The notes under the pieces are model-generated. The model was not told where the DNA came from. It made no database searches and saw only the letters and a program-made list of their open reading frames with translations. Shown here one piece after another: positions 1 to 21,330 of a stretch of 64,000 nt of DNA. The stretch is from Pteria penguin. Lineage: Eukaryota > Mollusca > Bivalvia > Pterioida > Pteriidae. Each line of letters opens with the position of its first letter. Within the stretch, counting starts at the first letter, position 1. The stretch covers positions 28,104,349-28,168,348 of the forward strand of contig CM068586.1 of assembly GCA_035048485.1 (NCBI GenBank), read 5' to 3'. The translations under genes and the position numbers were made by a program.

Positions 1-1115
1 AGTTATAGACAAACTTCTTTCACTAAATTTCAAAGTGACTCAAATTTCTACATTTGATTTTTTCTACACTTTATACATCTCTGCCTCATGATTTAATTAA
101 AAGCAAGTTGCTGTCTTTTATACAATGGTGTTTCCACAGATAATCTAAAACTTACATATGTACTTCCAATAACTCCGGATTCTTTTCCAGCAAACAATAT
201 ACTTCATATAAGTACTGGACTTGCAAGGAATTATGTAAAGCACTAGATTTTCTCATGAATAATATTTTTGTGCAATTTGATGGCAAGATATATCAACAAA
301 TAGTTGGGATTCCTATGGGCACTAACTGCACGCCTCTGATAGCAGATTTATTTCTTCATTGTTATGAGAGGGATTTTATGGTTTCTATTCAAAAATCAAA
401 ACGTTTCGACCTCATTTACAAATTTAATAATACTTGCAGATATCTGGATGACATTTTGGTTATCGACAACCCTGACTTTGAACAATGTATATCAGAAATA
501 TATCCACCAGAACTCAAATTGAATAAAGCTAATTCTTGAGATAAACCTACACCTTTTTTACATTTGAACATCAAATTATCAACCAGATATCTGGATGACA
601 TTTTGGTTATCGACAACCCTGACTTTGAACAATGTATATCAGAAATATATCCACCAGAACTCAAATTGAATAAAGCTAATTCTTGAGATAAACCTACACC
701 TTTTTTACATTTGAACATCAAATTATCAACCACCTATTATATACTAATAATTATGATAAACGTGAGAATTTTGGATTTCCTATTGTAAAGTTTCCTTACT
801 TGGATGGCGATGTCCCTCGACTCCCATCATATGGTATCTATATATCTCAATTAGTTGGATTTGTCAGAGGCTGCACCGATGTTTTGGACTTTAATAAACG
901 AAATTTACAAATTACTACTAAACTTTTAACTCAGGGTTACAGATATCAAAAGCTAAAAAAACATTCGGCAAATTCTTCAGATCTTATTTAGAACTTAAAT
1001 TTGGAAATATTTCTTTTCAACACTATGTATCCAATGGACTTTCCCATCCTAATTTTTACGGTGATCTCGTATATATACTAAGGAAAATAAAAGGCTCCGA
1101 TAGCGTTGCACGCTG
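1..1115 (+). pseudogene. Decayed reverse transcriptase of a non-LTR/Penelope-like retroelement
   Basis: Conceptual translation in shifting frames gives an RT. A DFFYTLYTSLPHDLIKSKL stretch (motif A region) lies near base 55, IVGIPMGTNC near 300-330, and YLDD near 437-455. A C-terminal part (LPSYGIYISQLVGF) lies near 820-865, and SHPNFYGDLVYILRKIKG leads to a stop near 1116. The better preserved copy at 59980-61008 aligns throughout. Breaks are visible: a stop near 145, a 147-bp tandem duplication carrying a stop, and a frameshift at an A run near 955-961. The 5' end lies outside the window. The YIDD-type catalytic box and motif A suggest Penelope-like affinity, but I cannot fix the class. It is dead as a protein. 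Confidence 0.85.
437..731 (+). repeat. 147-bp tandem duplication inside the RT relic
   Basis: Bases 437-583 are repeated almost exactly at 584-731. The unit includes the YLDD catalytic box and the following IYPPEL segment. 147 is a multiple of three, but the unit contains the stop at 537-539, so the duplication does not preserve an open frame. Confidence 0.9.
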
Positions 1116-1643
1116 ACTAACAGTGCGGTGGGAACTATATGACGGGCCTTGTCCAAACCTCTTTCAGAGGAGACATGGTCCTGAACCTCGTCCCCTCTGA
1201 CTGTTAGTCGGGACTCCTACAGATCTAGGGTCTTAGCTCGCTTTCAGACTGGCAGAACACGGTTTATCATGTTGATGTCGCATATATTTTTAAACCATTA
1301 TGTGTTTTACAATACCTTACGTGTTTATATTTTTATGACCTCTCAATATGTGATACCTGTTGACCCTTGTTCTTTACATGTAGGATTATTCATAAATTTT
1401 TAAATGTACGTACTTTGATTGTTCTGCTGTTACGGTGAGTGGGAAGGTGGGCCTGTAAACCACACCAATTATTTTTCTTTTGTCAAATTAAATGACCGTC
1501 CTAAGTCGATATCGTAATTGCACTACAATCAAATATTTTTGTAATGTGTTATATGTGCTAGTATATTATTGATATTCATGTATTGTACAGCTCCATTGTG
1601 ACTTCTGCCACATAACTGAGCCAGTAACTCCTCTTTTTTCTTT
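1116..1643 (+). mobile_element. 3' tail of the RT element, ending beside an SLC5 exon
   Basis: This non-coding stretch follows the RT stop. It is recognisable elsewhere by shared blocks: a cttagctcgctt-like block, tgacctctcaa, ggtgagtgggaaggtg, a cctaagtcgatatcgtaatt-type block, and a terminal gccagtaactcctctttttt. Relatives lie at 41815-42300, 45480-45860, 47680-48170, 57948-58143 and, inverted, 62975-63055. The conserved tail ends at about 1643, and the next SLC5 exon starts at 1662. Confidence 0.7.
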
Positions 1644-1661
1644 CAAATTTGGTCATTGTAG

Positions 1662-12261
<10,600 letters not shown>

Positions 12262-12380
12262 AATGAGAAATAATAGTTTGATGTATACTTGTGTTATACA
12301 TGATATGACAAAATGCATGTGTATAGGAATTGTAATACACATCTTCTCACATATATTACACATTTATCAGTAGAATGTAT

Positions 12381-12386
12381 AATAAA
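12381..12386 (+). promoter_or_regulatory. Candidate polyadenylation signal of the SLC5 gene
   Basis: AATAAA lies 120 nt beyond the stop codon at 12261, on the coding strand. Position and hexamer fit. No cleavage site can be shown from sequence alone. Confidence 0.45.
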
Positions 12387-12574
12387 GATGGCTATTAGGA
12401 TTGAGTTCAGTTATGGTTACTTCAAGATATGTTAGAGACAGAGAAGGGAATTAAAGGACTCAAGGATTCTTATCTGTTTTCTCATTCATATATAGCATAT
12501 CGGGGCTACATTAGTACCTATTACGTAAAGCGGTGTTTGTGTGTAATAGTGCCTTAACTTTTCAGTGGCCGATT

Positions 12575-12576
12575 CT

Positions 12577-12609
<33 letters not shown>
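12575..12609. repeat. GA microsatellite
   Basis: Uninterrupted gaga run downstream of the SLC5 gene. Its minus-strand Ser-Leu frame is an artefact. Confidence 0.95.
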
Positions 12610-12610
<1 letters not shown>

Positions 12611-13089
12611 GCGGCAGGCTAATATTATCATCCGATAGTCGTACATGTATGGAACGCAAAATTAACGCCAAAATAATTTAAATATATATGTTAATTCATG
12701 CACGTTTACCGGACTTTTCTATTCCAAGATAACTTCAGTCTTTACATTGCCGATTTATCAACATTACATTGTCATCGCAATTTCAAACAAAGTACATGGG
12801 CTTTTTCTTCAACCCCCCCCCCCCCAAAAAAAACCCCCAAAAGCAAAAAACTAAAAATAAATAAATAAATAAAAGTTAGGTTATAATAAATTACATGTAG
12901 TTGTTAATTTTTCACGAAGCAGCTGAATCAAAATTAGAAGATCAGATCTAACTCGGCCGTATGAAAAAAAAAAAAAATCCACTACATGTACAACAAGAAT
13001 AACAAGATATGGACAAGACATGAATAACATAAGAGCTTCGATTACACTGCAGCTGCGGTGCCGACTGAGAACGGTCAATGGACTTCGCC

Positions 13090-13260
13090 GCCATTAACTG
13101 CGGTCCTAATGTGAAGGGAGGAAATAAAACCACAAAAATGACGCCAAGAACAATGAAACGTTCTTATGAAGTCATAAGGTTGCTAACGTTCGACGTCGTT
13201 TCTAACTCATAGTACACAAGCGCCGCCTAACGGACGGCGAAGCTCATTGACTTGAAAATG
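13090..13260 (+). repeat. Dispersed repeat shared with 32138-32300
   Basis: The two sites share gccattaactgcggtcct, a gggagga..ataaaac block, and gtcataaggttgctaac. Neither has a recognisable open frame. The class is unknown. Confidence 0.6.
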
Positions 13261-14019
13261 CCCATTTATTAGGCATAAAACTTGCCAAACTGCTGGAGCT
13301 TGGTAGAAGGGGGGAGGTTCTGCCCCCTAGTCCCCAGCAGACTCCGGTTGGGACCTGCCTGGAGACATAGACGGTTCCTAGAACCCTCAACTAATTTGCT
13401 GCCCCCCCCCCTTTTAACTCCAAAAACCTGGATCTGTCCCTGCTTTTTATATTTGAAAAAAAATACAAACGACCCCCACACTTTATTCTGTAATAAAGAT
13501 GTTTATACCGATTCATTTGTGTAACAGAAAAAGAAGAAAAATCCGACTCAGCCGAATGACAAAACCCATCAGCAAAAGAATCTCGGTAATGGTCTCCTAA
13601 ATGGTCGAACTTTCAAATTTATGTAAATGGTCTAACCTTCACATTAATGTAAATGATAAAATTGTCAGATTTTCCCTTGACCACTTTACACTTTACTGAC
13701 ATCAAGCTAAATATTCTCCGATTAATTATTCCGGAAAAAGGCATCTACAGTCAGGTATGTATTGAATAGAATGGTTTTATACATCTATTGGAAAACTGTG
13801 CCTGCCTTTTTGATTAATGACAGGTATTGAAGGATCCAATTATCAGAACTTCCGGTCCAGCTTTTTGTGACGTAGTAGATTCTGGCATGACTTATTATAA
13901 TATTCGTTTAATTGATACATGAATCGTTACTGTTGTACCACACCTGGTTTTGTACAAGTTCCTACCGGTGCTCCCAGTCTTTGAAAGTCGAATCAAGTAG
14001 AAATCATATATATTTGTGG

Positions 14020-14332
14020 ATGAGGATGATGCGTTTTATTTACATAAATTACGTCCTATTTATAGCACAGAGTGTCATATGCGATAGTGTTCGGGAAATA
14101 TTTGCGTCCAGATTGCAGAATATGAATATCACTATCTCTCAGTCATATTTGCTGAGAGAAGTTTCTGCTGAAAATGTACTGAAATGTATAGACACATGCA
14201 CGAAAGAAGTACAATGCCAATCGGTTCTATACAGCAAAAGTAACAGCGTCTGTAGACATTACCGTAATATACGCTCTATGAATAACACAGTTCCGTTGTC
14301 TCAAGACTGGACATACTATGAAATACAAGAAG
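14020..14332 (+). CDS. Lectin-gene exon 1: signal peptide and PAN-like module
   Basis: The frame is open further upstream to 13912, but the hydrophobic leader directly follows MRMM, so the start is placed at 14020-14029. It ends in phase 1 at gaaatacaagaag|gtaggt. Confidence 0.82.
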
Positions 14333-17300
14333 GTAGGTGTCTCAACCAAAAGAAATGTTTGTAAACTTTGATACATGAAATAACTATAAGGAATTCATCA
14401 TAATAAATGATAATTGATTGATTGAATATTGTATTACGTCACTCCACGTTTGTTTCACGTATATGGTGACGGCATCTGTCTGATGTATTGCATAGAAATA
14501 TACCTTCACAATGGAATCACCCGAAGCAGTGAGGGATCTTTTTTCGTGCCACGCTTACCGTGACACAGGACCTCAGTTTTTATTGCATCATCCGAAAGAC
14601 AGGACACCGCTGCGCACATGGCGCGTAACCCGGGACCTCTCGGTTACGAGTCGAGTACTTTATCCACTGACTCACACCGGTGTTATATAGTAGTTTTCCC
14701 CCTAGCCATTCTTCCCCACCGGAGAAATGGCTATATAGCAGTTTCCCCCCGGAAATTTCGATCCGATCCCTCAACAAATACGGCCGCCAAGGACCATGAT
14801 TGGCTGATGCAATTTCGACTTCTCATTTGAATCCGCTGCATGGAATCATTGGCGGCAAGGCTGGACAGTATGGAAGCCAATCAAGAACTGGGGCGTTGTT
14901 GTAAATCAGAAAGTCACGACAAACCCTAGCAACATGGGGCCTCCAATTGTCCTGCTGGACATTGATGGATAAAAGGAAGGACTTGTAGTCCCAAGACCTG
15001 ATCCCGATATCTTATTGTTGTAAGATTGCCGTGGATAACCACGAAAGGTGTTTTCACGCCTTGCGATATCCCCGCCCATACCATAACAGACCCATAACAA
15101 ACCGAATAGGCACATCAAAGGGAGTACGTATGTGAAATATGAAAGCCCTATCGGTAACGGTTGGAAAGATATGGCCATTGTTAAGTATTTTTAAAAGTAG
15201 GTCAAACTACAAGGTCAAGGTCACAAATGATAAGTCTCATCACATGGAACCTATATGTGAAGTTTCAAAGCCCTACACCTTTTAGTACAAGATATTGCAA
15301 AGGTAAAGTTTTTGAAGAGTACGTCAAGCTCGAAGATCAAGGTCACTAGGTCAAAAGTCATGGTCCCAAATGAAAGGTCTTATCACAAGGAATCTATATG
15401 TGAAGTTTCAAAGCCTTGGTCCTTTTGGTACAAACGATATAGTCAATGTTTTTACCACAGAGTCAGAGTTACAGATAGGTGAAAAACTAGATGCCCCCGA
15501 ATTTCATTCCGAGGGCATAAAAACGAACTTCTGGGGGTTTTTTTTTGTTAGTATATATATGGATTTCTCGGATTAAATAAAGATATCTCGAAATTCTAGT
15601 AGGTATATCTCTATTCTAAGTATATACATCTGTATTTGGAAAAGAGATCAAAATTGAAGACATTTCTATTTAAGAAAATGAGATATCTCTAAATTCAATG
15701 GAAATTTCTATTTTAAACAGAAATCTCATCTTTTTATTATTGACAAAGTAACGAGTTGGATTTACTTAATTTTAAACTGGGGAAATATTCACTATGTAGT
15801 AGTTTTCCCCGGGGGAAAAATGGCTATAAGAGGAGGGAAAATGGATATATAGCCAAATATCTCCCGGGGAAAAACTACTATATTGTAATTTTTCCGGGGG
15901 GGGGGGGGGGACTCCATACTATTAAATAAAGTGATAAATGTGTCGGAGTCTAAATGCAAACAGTCATGCAATTTACATTTTAAGTTTCTCCCATAAGATG
16001 GTATTCAAAATGTCGGCAAATATTTTACAGAAAATTAATACAACATGCATTTCATATTAAATACTTCTATTTTTAGGAAGTTGTCCTTCGGGGTATTATC
16101 TTAATGTCCCAACGAATTTCTGCTTCAAACCTATGATTACAAAGTCAACTTACTCCGAATGTGTAACACAATGTGCATCAGAACGAGGAAATTTAGCACG
16201 AATAGATTCAGCTGAAAAATGGTCGTTTGTCAAACAAATACTGGGTAGGTTAACTACAACAACAAATACTAGGTAGGTTAATTACAACAACAAATACTGG
16301 ATGGGTTATTACAGCAACAAATACTGGGTAGGTTAATTACAGCAACAAATACTGGGTAGGTTAATTACAACAACAAATACTGGGTAGGTTAATTACAACA
16401 ACAAATACTGGGTAGGTTAATTACAACAACAAATACTGGGTAGGTTATTACAACAACAAATACTGGGTAGGTTAATTACAGCAACAAATACTTGGTAGGT
16501 TAATTACAACAACAAATACTGGGTAGGTTAATTACAACAACAAATACTTGGTAGGTTAATTACAACTACAAATACAGGGTAGGTGAATTACAACTACAAA
16601 TACAGGGTAGGTTAATTACAACAACAAATACTGGGTAGGTTAATTACAGCAACAAATACTGGGTAGGTTAATTACAACTACAAATACAGGGTAGGTTAAT
16701 TACAACTACAAATACTGGGTAGGTTAATTACAGCAACAAATACTGGGTAGGTTAATTACAGCAACAAATACTGGGTAGGTTAATTACAACTACAAATACA
16801 GGGTAGGTTAATTACAACAACAAATACTGGGTAGGTTTATTACAACAACAAATACAGAGTAGGTTAATTACAGCAACAAATACTGGGTAGGTAAAATACA
16901 TCAACAAATATTGGGTAGGTTAATTACAGCAACAAATACTGGGTAGGTAAAATACAACAACAAATATTGGGTAGGTTAATTACAGCAACAAATACTGGGT
17001 AGGTAAAATACATCAACAAATATTGGGTAGGTTAATTACAGCAACAAATACTGGGTAGGTAAAATACAACAACAAATATTGGGTAGGTTAATTACAGCAA
17101 CAAATACTGGGTTGGTTAATTACAACAACAAATACTGTATTCACTCAAGCAAAAATAGCAAAATTACAATTCTTCGTTCTGTAAGTTAAAATAAAATTAC
17201 GCTAAATTCTAACAAGCCTTTCAAGCGTAGAGCAGGTGTTTTACTCAATTACCTTCAGCGTTGTGTATTGATAGTTAAAACTATACCTCCCTGTACATAG

Positions 17301-18209
17301 TATATACATTCAGAATTTCTGATAGGATCAATGTTGTTTGATGCACTGTCATGTTCTAATTTTTTAATTAACTTTGGGGGGGGGGGGGGGTGTTAATACA
17401 AAAATTAGAACATGACAGTACTCTGAAATGCATTTAAATGATAGATCACTGTAGAGCGGGTTCTTTTTGCCATTTGTGGTAAATTTTGCAGGAGAGTTTA
17501 TAAATGATCACTGGGATACCAAAAGTTGAAATATTGAAACATACGGGTATACATGTACATATAGTGATCGGATCTAAACTCGTATTTTAATTAAATTGAT
17601 ATATATTACACAATGTTTTCCCTAATACTTTCCGAAAAGGAAGTGTTTTCCATTTAAACGTGCCCTTGTAAAAGCGCATAATGTACATGTACACTGAAGG
17701 ATTTTCGACTGACCTCGTACATTCGTGTACAGTCGCACAAAAATGCTTTAGACTTTGAAGGGCAAAAAAACCAAATTAGAAAATTCTGAAAATTATTTTG
17801 CTTTTTGACTTATTTATATACACATGTAGTGGTGAGTGCCAATGTTTATTTCACTCAATGAAAGATTAATCCAAACGCCAAATAGATATATCATTTAATA
17901 GATAGGTATAGATACATTTATCCATCTAGGTAGATAGGTATAAACAAATAAATATTTCCATCTTTCATTTTTTTTCCAGACAAAATATCATTCGGACTAT
18001 TTTATGTGCAGGGTCATCATACAAAAGACGGAGTGTTTGAATACGACAACGACGAACAGATTGAGTACATATTGTGGGCAAATACAATAGTAGAACCTGA
18101 TTTGAACTCTCGGCTCATTATATCCAAAGCTGATGGATATAAGTGGCACTCTGTTCCCAGCGACAGTTATAATGGGTTCTTATGCCAGAAACATATACGA
18201 CCGAGATAG
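14020..18209 (+). CDS. Secreted PAN/apple plus C-type-lectin-like protein, 3 exons
   Basis: Exons are 14020-14332, 16077-16244 and 17980-18209, all with phase-1 junctions, giving 236 residues. The first ATGs (14020, 14026, 14029) precede a signal-peptide-like hydrophobic stretch, RFIYINYVLFIAQSVICDS. Residues ~25-105 resemble a PAN/apple module (Cys spacing in CIDTCTKEVQCQSVLYSKSN and CRHYRNI). Exons 2 and 3 form a C-type-lectin-like domain: CPSGYYLN...FCF, then YSECVTQCASERGNLARIDS, KWHSVP and GFLCQKH. The usual WIGL and WND motifs are absent and no clear EPN/QPD is seen, so Ca-dependent sugar binding is doubtful. Bivalves carry very large sets of such secreted recognition proteins. The role (immune recognition or adhesion) is inference. 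The donor of exon 2 is the edge of a minisatellite. Confidence 0.85.
14410..14682 (-). mobile_element. tRNA-derived SINE (family A), minus orientation
   Basis: The reverse-complement tail gattgattgaatattg comes first, then tacgtcactccacg, gcagtgagggatc and cgaaagacaggaca. The reversed tRNA head has cgggacctct..gactcacaccggtg. It lies in intron 1 of the lectin gene. Confidence 0.85.
14683..14765. repeat. Hairpin element copy (ttttcccc...ggggaaa type)
   Basis: atatagtagttttcccccta ... gaaatggctatatagcagtt is related to the better inverted repeat at 15796-15887, with the same 'ggctatata' centre. Confidence 0.5.
15110..15480 (+). repeat. GGTCA-rich dispersed tandem repeat
   Basis: Approximately 130-bp units share aaaagtaggtcaaac, aaggtcaaggtcac, a caaatgaaaggtcttatca-like block, and acaaggaatctatatgtgaa. 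Relatives occur at 23705, 27450, 49225, 56640 and 61890. Non-coding. Confidence 0.75.
15796..15887. repeat. Hairpin (MITE-like) inverted repeat
   Basis: Outer arms tatgtagtagttttccccgg and ccggggaaaaactactatat are complementary around an AT-rich centre. A related copy lies at 14683. Followed by a run of Gs at about 15895-15909. Confidence 0.7.
16077..16244 (+). CDS. Lectin-gene exon 2: first half of the CTLD
   Basis: 168 nt, phase 1-1. It encodes SCPSGYYLNVPTNFCF, then YSECVTQCASERGNLARIDS and KWSFVKQILG. The 3' end (caaatactgg|gtaggt) is the first unit of the 28-bp minisatellite. Confidence 0.87.
16234..17136 (+). repeat. 28-bp minisatellite carrying a splice-donor copy in each unit, about 32 units
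   Basis: The unit is acaaatactgggtaggtta then attacaaca. Unit 1 straddles the exon 2/intron 2 junction of the lectin gene (caaatactgg|gtaggt), so most units contain the CTGG|GTAGGT donor. Variants include gtaggtaaaatac and tacaactac. Reading on from the exon meets TAG at 16274-16276. Confidence 0.95.
17345..17419. repeat. Inverted repeat with a G-run loop
   Basis: Arms 17345-17364 (actgtcatgttctaattttt) and 17400-17419 are exact complements. The spacer contains about 16-17 consecutive Gs. It lies in intron 2 of the lectin gene. Confidence 0.8.
17980..18209 (+). CDS. Lectin-gene exon 3: second half of the CTLD
   Basis: 230 nt starting in phase 1 after tttttttccag. It encodes DKISFGLFYVQGHHTKDG, then YKWHSVPSDSYNGFLCQKH, and a stop four codons later. 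The terminal Cys matches the last CTLD cysteine. Confidence 0.85.
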
Positions 18210-18330
18210 GACTAGGGGAACCGATACAAACAACACAGTATGAACATTGATGTACCGGTGAGGAACTGGCACAAAGATATAGGATATTCCAGGGCTGTAG
18301 GAAGCATTTCAAAAGTGTGTATGTGTGTGT

Positions 18331-18397
18331 GGTTTTTTTTTTTTTTTTTTTTTGGGGGGGGGGGGGGGGGGGTGCGGGGGGGGGGGAGGGAGGGGGT
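18331..18397. repeat. T-run followed by long G-run
   Basis: About 20 T, then G runs broken by single bases, just downstream of the lectin gene. It could form a G-quadruplex. Length is unreliable in assemblies. Confidence 0.9.
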
Positions 18398-18799
18398 GAT
18401 TTTCGTTTCGTACGTGATAATTTCACATAAATTTGCTGTCGCCGATTTAATCCTTTCACTTAATAATTTTGATTCTAATTAAAGCTATTTCGAAAAGAAG
18501 ACTTGATGTAAGAATTATGAATTACAAAACAAAACAAATCATCTTAAACTCAATATACTACTATTTCCATACGTCACCGAGAAAACCGATTGGAAACTAA
18601 TTCACTACGAAAAGTTGGTCAAGTGCAATATCGTATGCCTCGGTTACTGCCATAGCATAAATGTTGCATGCATTTTGAAAAGCTTCATGGATGGTGACAT
18701 TGAACAAAAGTACCAACTGTTGATAATAGATTATATTAACTACAATGAAAGACAAAAACAAAAAACAAAACGGATGAATGTTACGCTCTCATTTTGACA

Positions 18800-20195
18800 T
18801 GATTCCCTACCTTAAGGGCCAAACAAAGTTTAAAATCTAGATGCACAACTTCAAGTGAAACCCTTTCATATGTCATTACCAAATCATCTGCTTAAGTTGT
18901 GTACCTTTCACTGATGAAAAGGAAAACACTGACGAGTTTTTTTTATACCCTACATATTTCCCCTACCCCAGGGGTCAGATCCCCTGTTTGAAACCTAGGT
19001 GTACAGCTTTAAATCCGGCCTTTCATATGCTACCATGAAATCATTCGTATCTGCCTTAATTGAAAAGAATCGCAGACAAGTTTTTTTTTACTCCATCCAT
19101 TTCTCCCTTACCAAAGTTTAAAACCCATGTACACAACAAGTCCGGCTCTTTCTTATACCGCTAACAAATCATCTGCACTTGTCATGATTAAGGAAAAGAA
19201 TGCGAGGACAATTTATTTTTAGCTCACCTGAGCCGAAGGTTCAAGTGAGCTAAATTGTCATAGCGCCTCCCAGTCGTCGTAAACTTTTCACAAATTCAAC
19301 TTTTCACCAGCAGCTGTTCTACAGAATTTCACCAAATCTTACAGGAAGTGAGTACCCAAGGCCCTCTATCAAGATTGCGTTTTTCGATTCGATCCCTAAT
19401 CCAAGATTGTTGCCAAGGGCTCTTATTAGCCCAGACGTTTTCAACTTTTCCTCTACAACCGCTTCACAAAATGTCACCACACCTTACAGTAAGTCCAAGA
19501 TGGCCGTCAAGGGCTTTGATTGGGAAACACATTTTCACCCTCTTCTCATTAACAGCTTCACAGAACTTCATCAAATCTCACAGGATATAAGTACTCAAGG
19601 TCCTCTACCAAAATTGTACCTTTCAATAAGATCAGTTATTCAAAATGGCTGCCAAGGGCTCAGATTGGCCGACACATTTTTGACTTTTGACCTTTTGACA
19701 GAGTATCACCAAACCTTACAGGAAATAAGGTCCTACACCAAAATTGTACTTTTTGACCCAATCTGTCATTCAAGATGGCCACCAATAGCTATAACTGGCT
19801 TACATATTTTTCAACTTCTTTTCATTAATTGCTTCACAGAATCTTATAGAAAGTAAGTACTCAAGGTCCTCCACCAAATTTTCTTTTGACTTGATCTGTC
19901 ATACGGTTCCCAAGTGCTCTGATTGGCTGAAATATGTTTTACTTCTTTTCAGCTACAGCTGCACAGAATTTTCACAAAACATTACAGAAATAAGTACTCA
20001 AAGTCTTCTACCAAAATTGAGCTCTCATCTGTTTGTGAATAATCAAGTTGTGCTCAGGTGAGCAATACAGGTCCATTTGCTTACTCTGCCCATATTTCCT
20101 TTTTGAAGAGGGTAAGTTTTATTCACCCTGGCAATTTTTCCCTACTCAAGGGGCTAGAACCCAGTTTAAAACCCAGGTGCATTGTTGCATTTTGA
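18800..20195 (+). repeat. Degenerate tandem repeat (~140-150 bp units) interrupted by an inserted element
   Basis: Units share a caaagtttaaaa..tag(a/g)tg(c/t)aca block, followed by a ccctttcatat-like block and an accaaatcatctgc-like block, near 18822, 18975 and 19111. A further unit resumes near 20080-20190 after the element at 19219-20063. Confidence 0.6.
19219..20063. mobile_element. AGCTCACCTGAGC-type non-autonomous element with internal repeats
   Basis: It begins agctcacctgagccgaaggt and ends gtgctcaggtgagc, giving inverted termini. The interior has about five units of ~130-150 bp sharing cttcacagaatttcaccaaa, taagtactcaaggtcct, and caagatgg..aagggct. No transposase is present. I recall this as a common bivalve repeat; the class is uncertain. 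Confidence 0.75.
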
Positions 20196-20801
20196 AAGGA
20201 TGCAAGTAAATTGCATCACTTTAGCAGAATATGCATAGAAATATTGTACTGAAATTTGTAGTATAATTTATTAAAGAATGCAAGATCAATTCAATATTCT
20301 ATTCCAGTCTTTTTAGTTTCAGCAGACTTAAATAAATTCTTATAATCAGTTTCCTAGACATTTGTCTTCCTGGCATACTTGGTTAGTACATATAGTGTAT
20401 AACCCTGAGTTACCACAGAAAAAATAGTTTGAGTATCAGTAAGCCAATATAATGTTTTGTCTAGCCTCAACTTTATCCCTGCAGACTGCAAAACCATGTG
20501 TCTCTACAACACACACACATTATTATTTACACCCTGCACATCTCGATGTTAGATACGGAAAAGTCAATTGAAGTAATCATCACGTGCTAACAATCTATTC
20601 CTCCTCTTTTATTATCAAAAAATGCAAATAAATGTAATCCTAAAAATTATTTTTTTTTTTGTATTTCATTTCTTTTCTATTACGTGTACATTTATTACAA
20701 TAAAATCAGTTACAACACATAAAACTAATGCAGTGTAAACAACCCAGGAAGAGAAAATTACCTGAAAATGTGCAAAAACAACATAACTTCTTAAGCAGCC
20801 T

Positions 20802-21075
20802 AAGCCGGTGTGGCCTAGTGGATAAGGTGCTCGGCTCGTGATCGAGAGGTCGCGGGTTCGACTCCCGCCCGGGGCACACCGGTGTTCTGTCTTTCGGAAC
20901 AGACAGTAAAAACCGAGGTCCCGTGTCACGGTAGGCGTGGCACGTAAAAGATCCCTCACTGCTTCGGGTGGGTCCCTTGCAAAGGTCTAAATTTGTATGC
21001 AATGCATCAGGCAGATGCCGTCACCATATACGTGAAATAATCGTGGAGTGACGTAAAACAATAATCAAACAAAAA
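20802..21075 (+). mobile_element. tRNA-derived SINE (family A) with target-site duplication
   Basis: The head has gtggcctagtggataaggtg and box B gggttcgactccc, followed by the family A body and a taatcaaac tail. A 13-bp direct repeat, tcttaagcagcct, flanks it at 20789-20801 and 21076-21088, evidence of retroposition. Confidence 0.93.
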
Positions 21076-21089
21076 TCTTAAGCAGCCTT

Positions 21090-21330
21090 TTAGATCACTG
21101 ATGCATTCAGTTTGATGATCTATACAGCCAGTCAAAAGAAGAGATAGGGTATCCTCATGCCTCTATGATGTCCTGGTCTGAATCCATCCCTAGATAGATC
21201 TGGTCAAAAACTAACAATATTCATAAGGAGCCCTGGGTTCTTCATACCTACCAAGTTTCATCAAACTCCTTCATTAAGTTTTGAAGAAGTTCATAAAAGC
21301 TTATTATAACATTTTATTAGTATATACACC
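21090..21330 (+). repeat. Dispersed repeat with 'tagatcactgatgcattcag' start
   Basis: A block with tttagatcact, gatctatacagccagtc and aagtttcatcaaactcctt. Related copies are at 22885-23105, 24405-24510 and 26015-26215, and partly at 21590-21850. Non-coding. Confidence 0.6.

Noticed and set aside
1116..1661. Missing N-terminal SLC5 exon (TM1)
   Set aside because: I searched this interval for the hydrophobic TM1 region and found only RT-element tail; the exon probably lies left of the window.
16261..17136. CRISPR-like array of direct repeats
   Set aside because: Units are adjacent, without unique spacers, in a eukaryotic intron; it is a minisatellite.
19348..19856. 149-codon frame with tandem similarity (GLRLADTF-like)
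   Set aside because: Translation of the internal repeats of the AGCTCACCTGAGC element.
20666..21002. Overlapping minus-strand frames including PGRESNPRPLD-like text
   Set aside because: These are the reverse reading of a tRNA-derived SINE, a common source of false proteins. The same applies to frames at 14580-14830, 51575-51766, 54438-54689 and 62313-62787.
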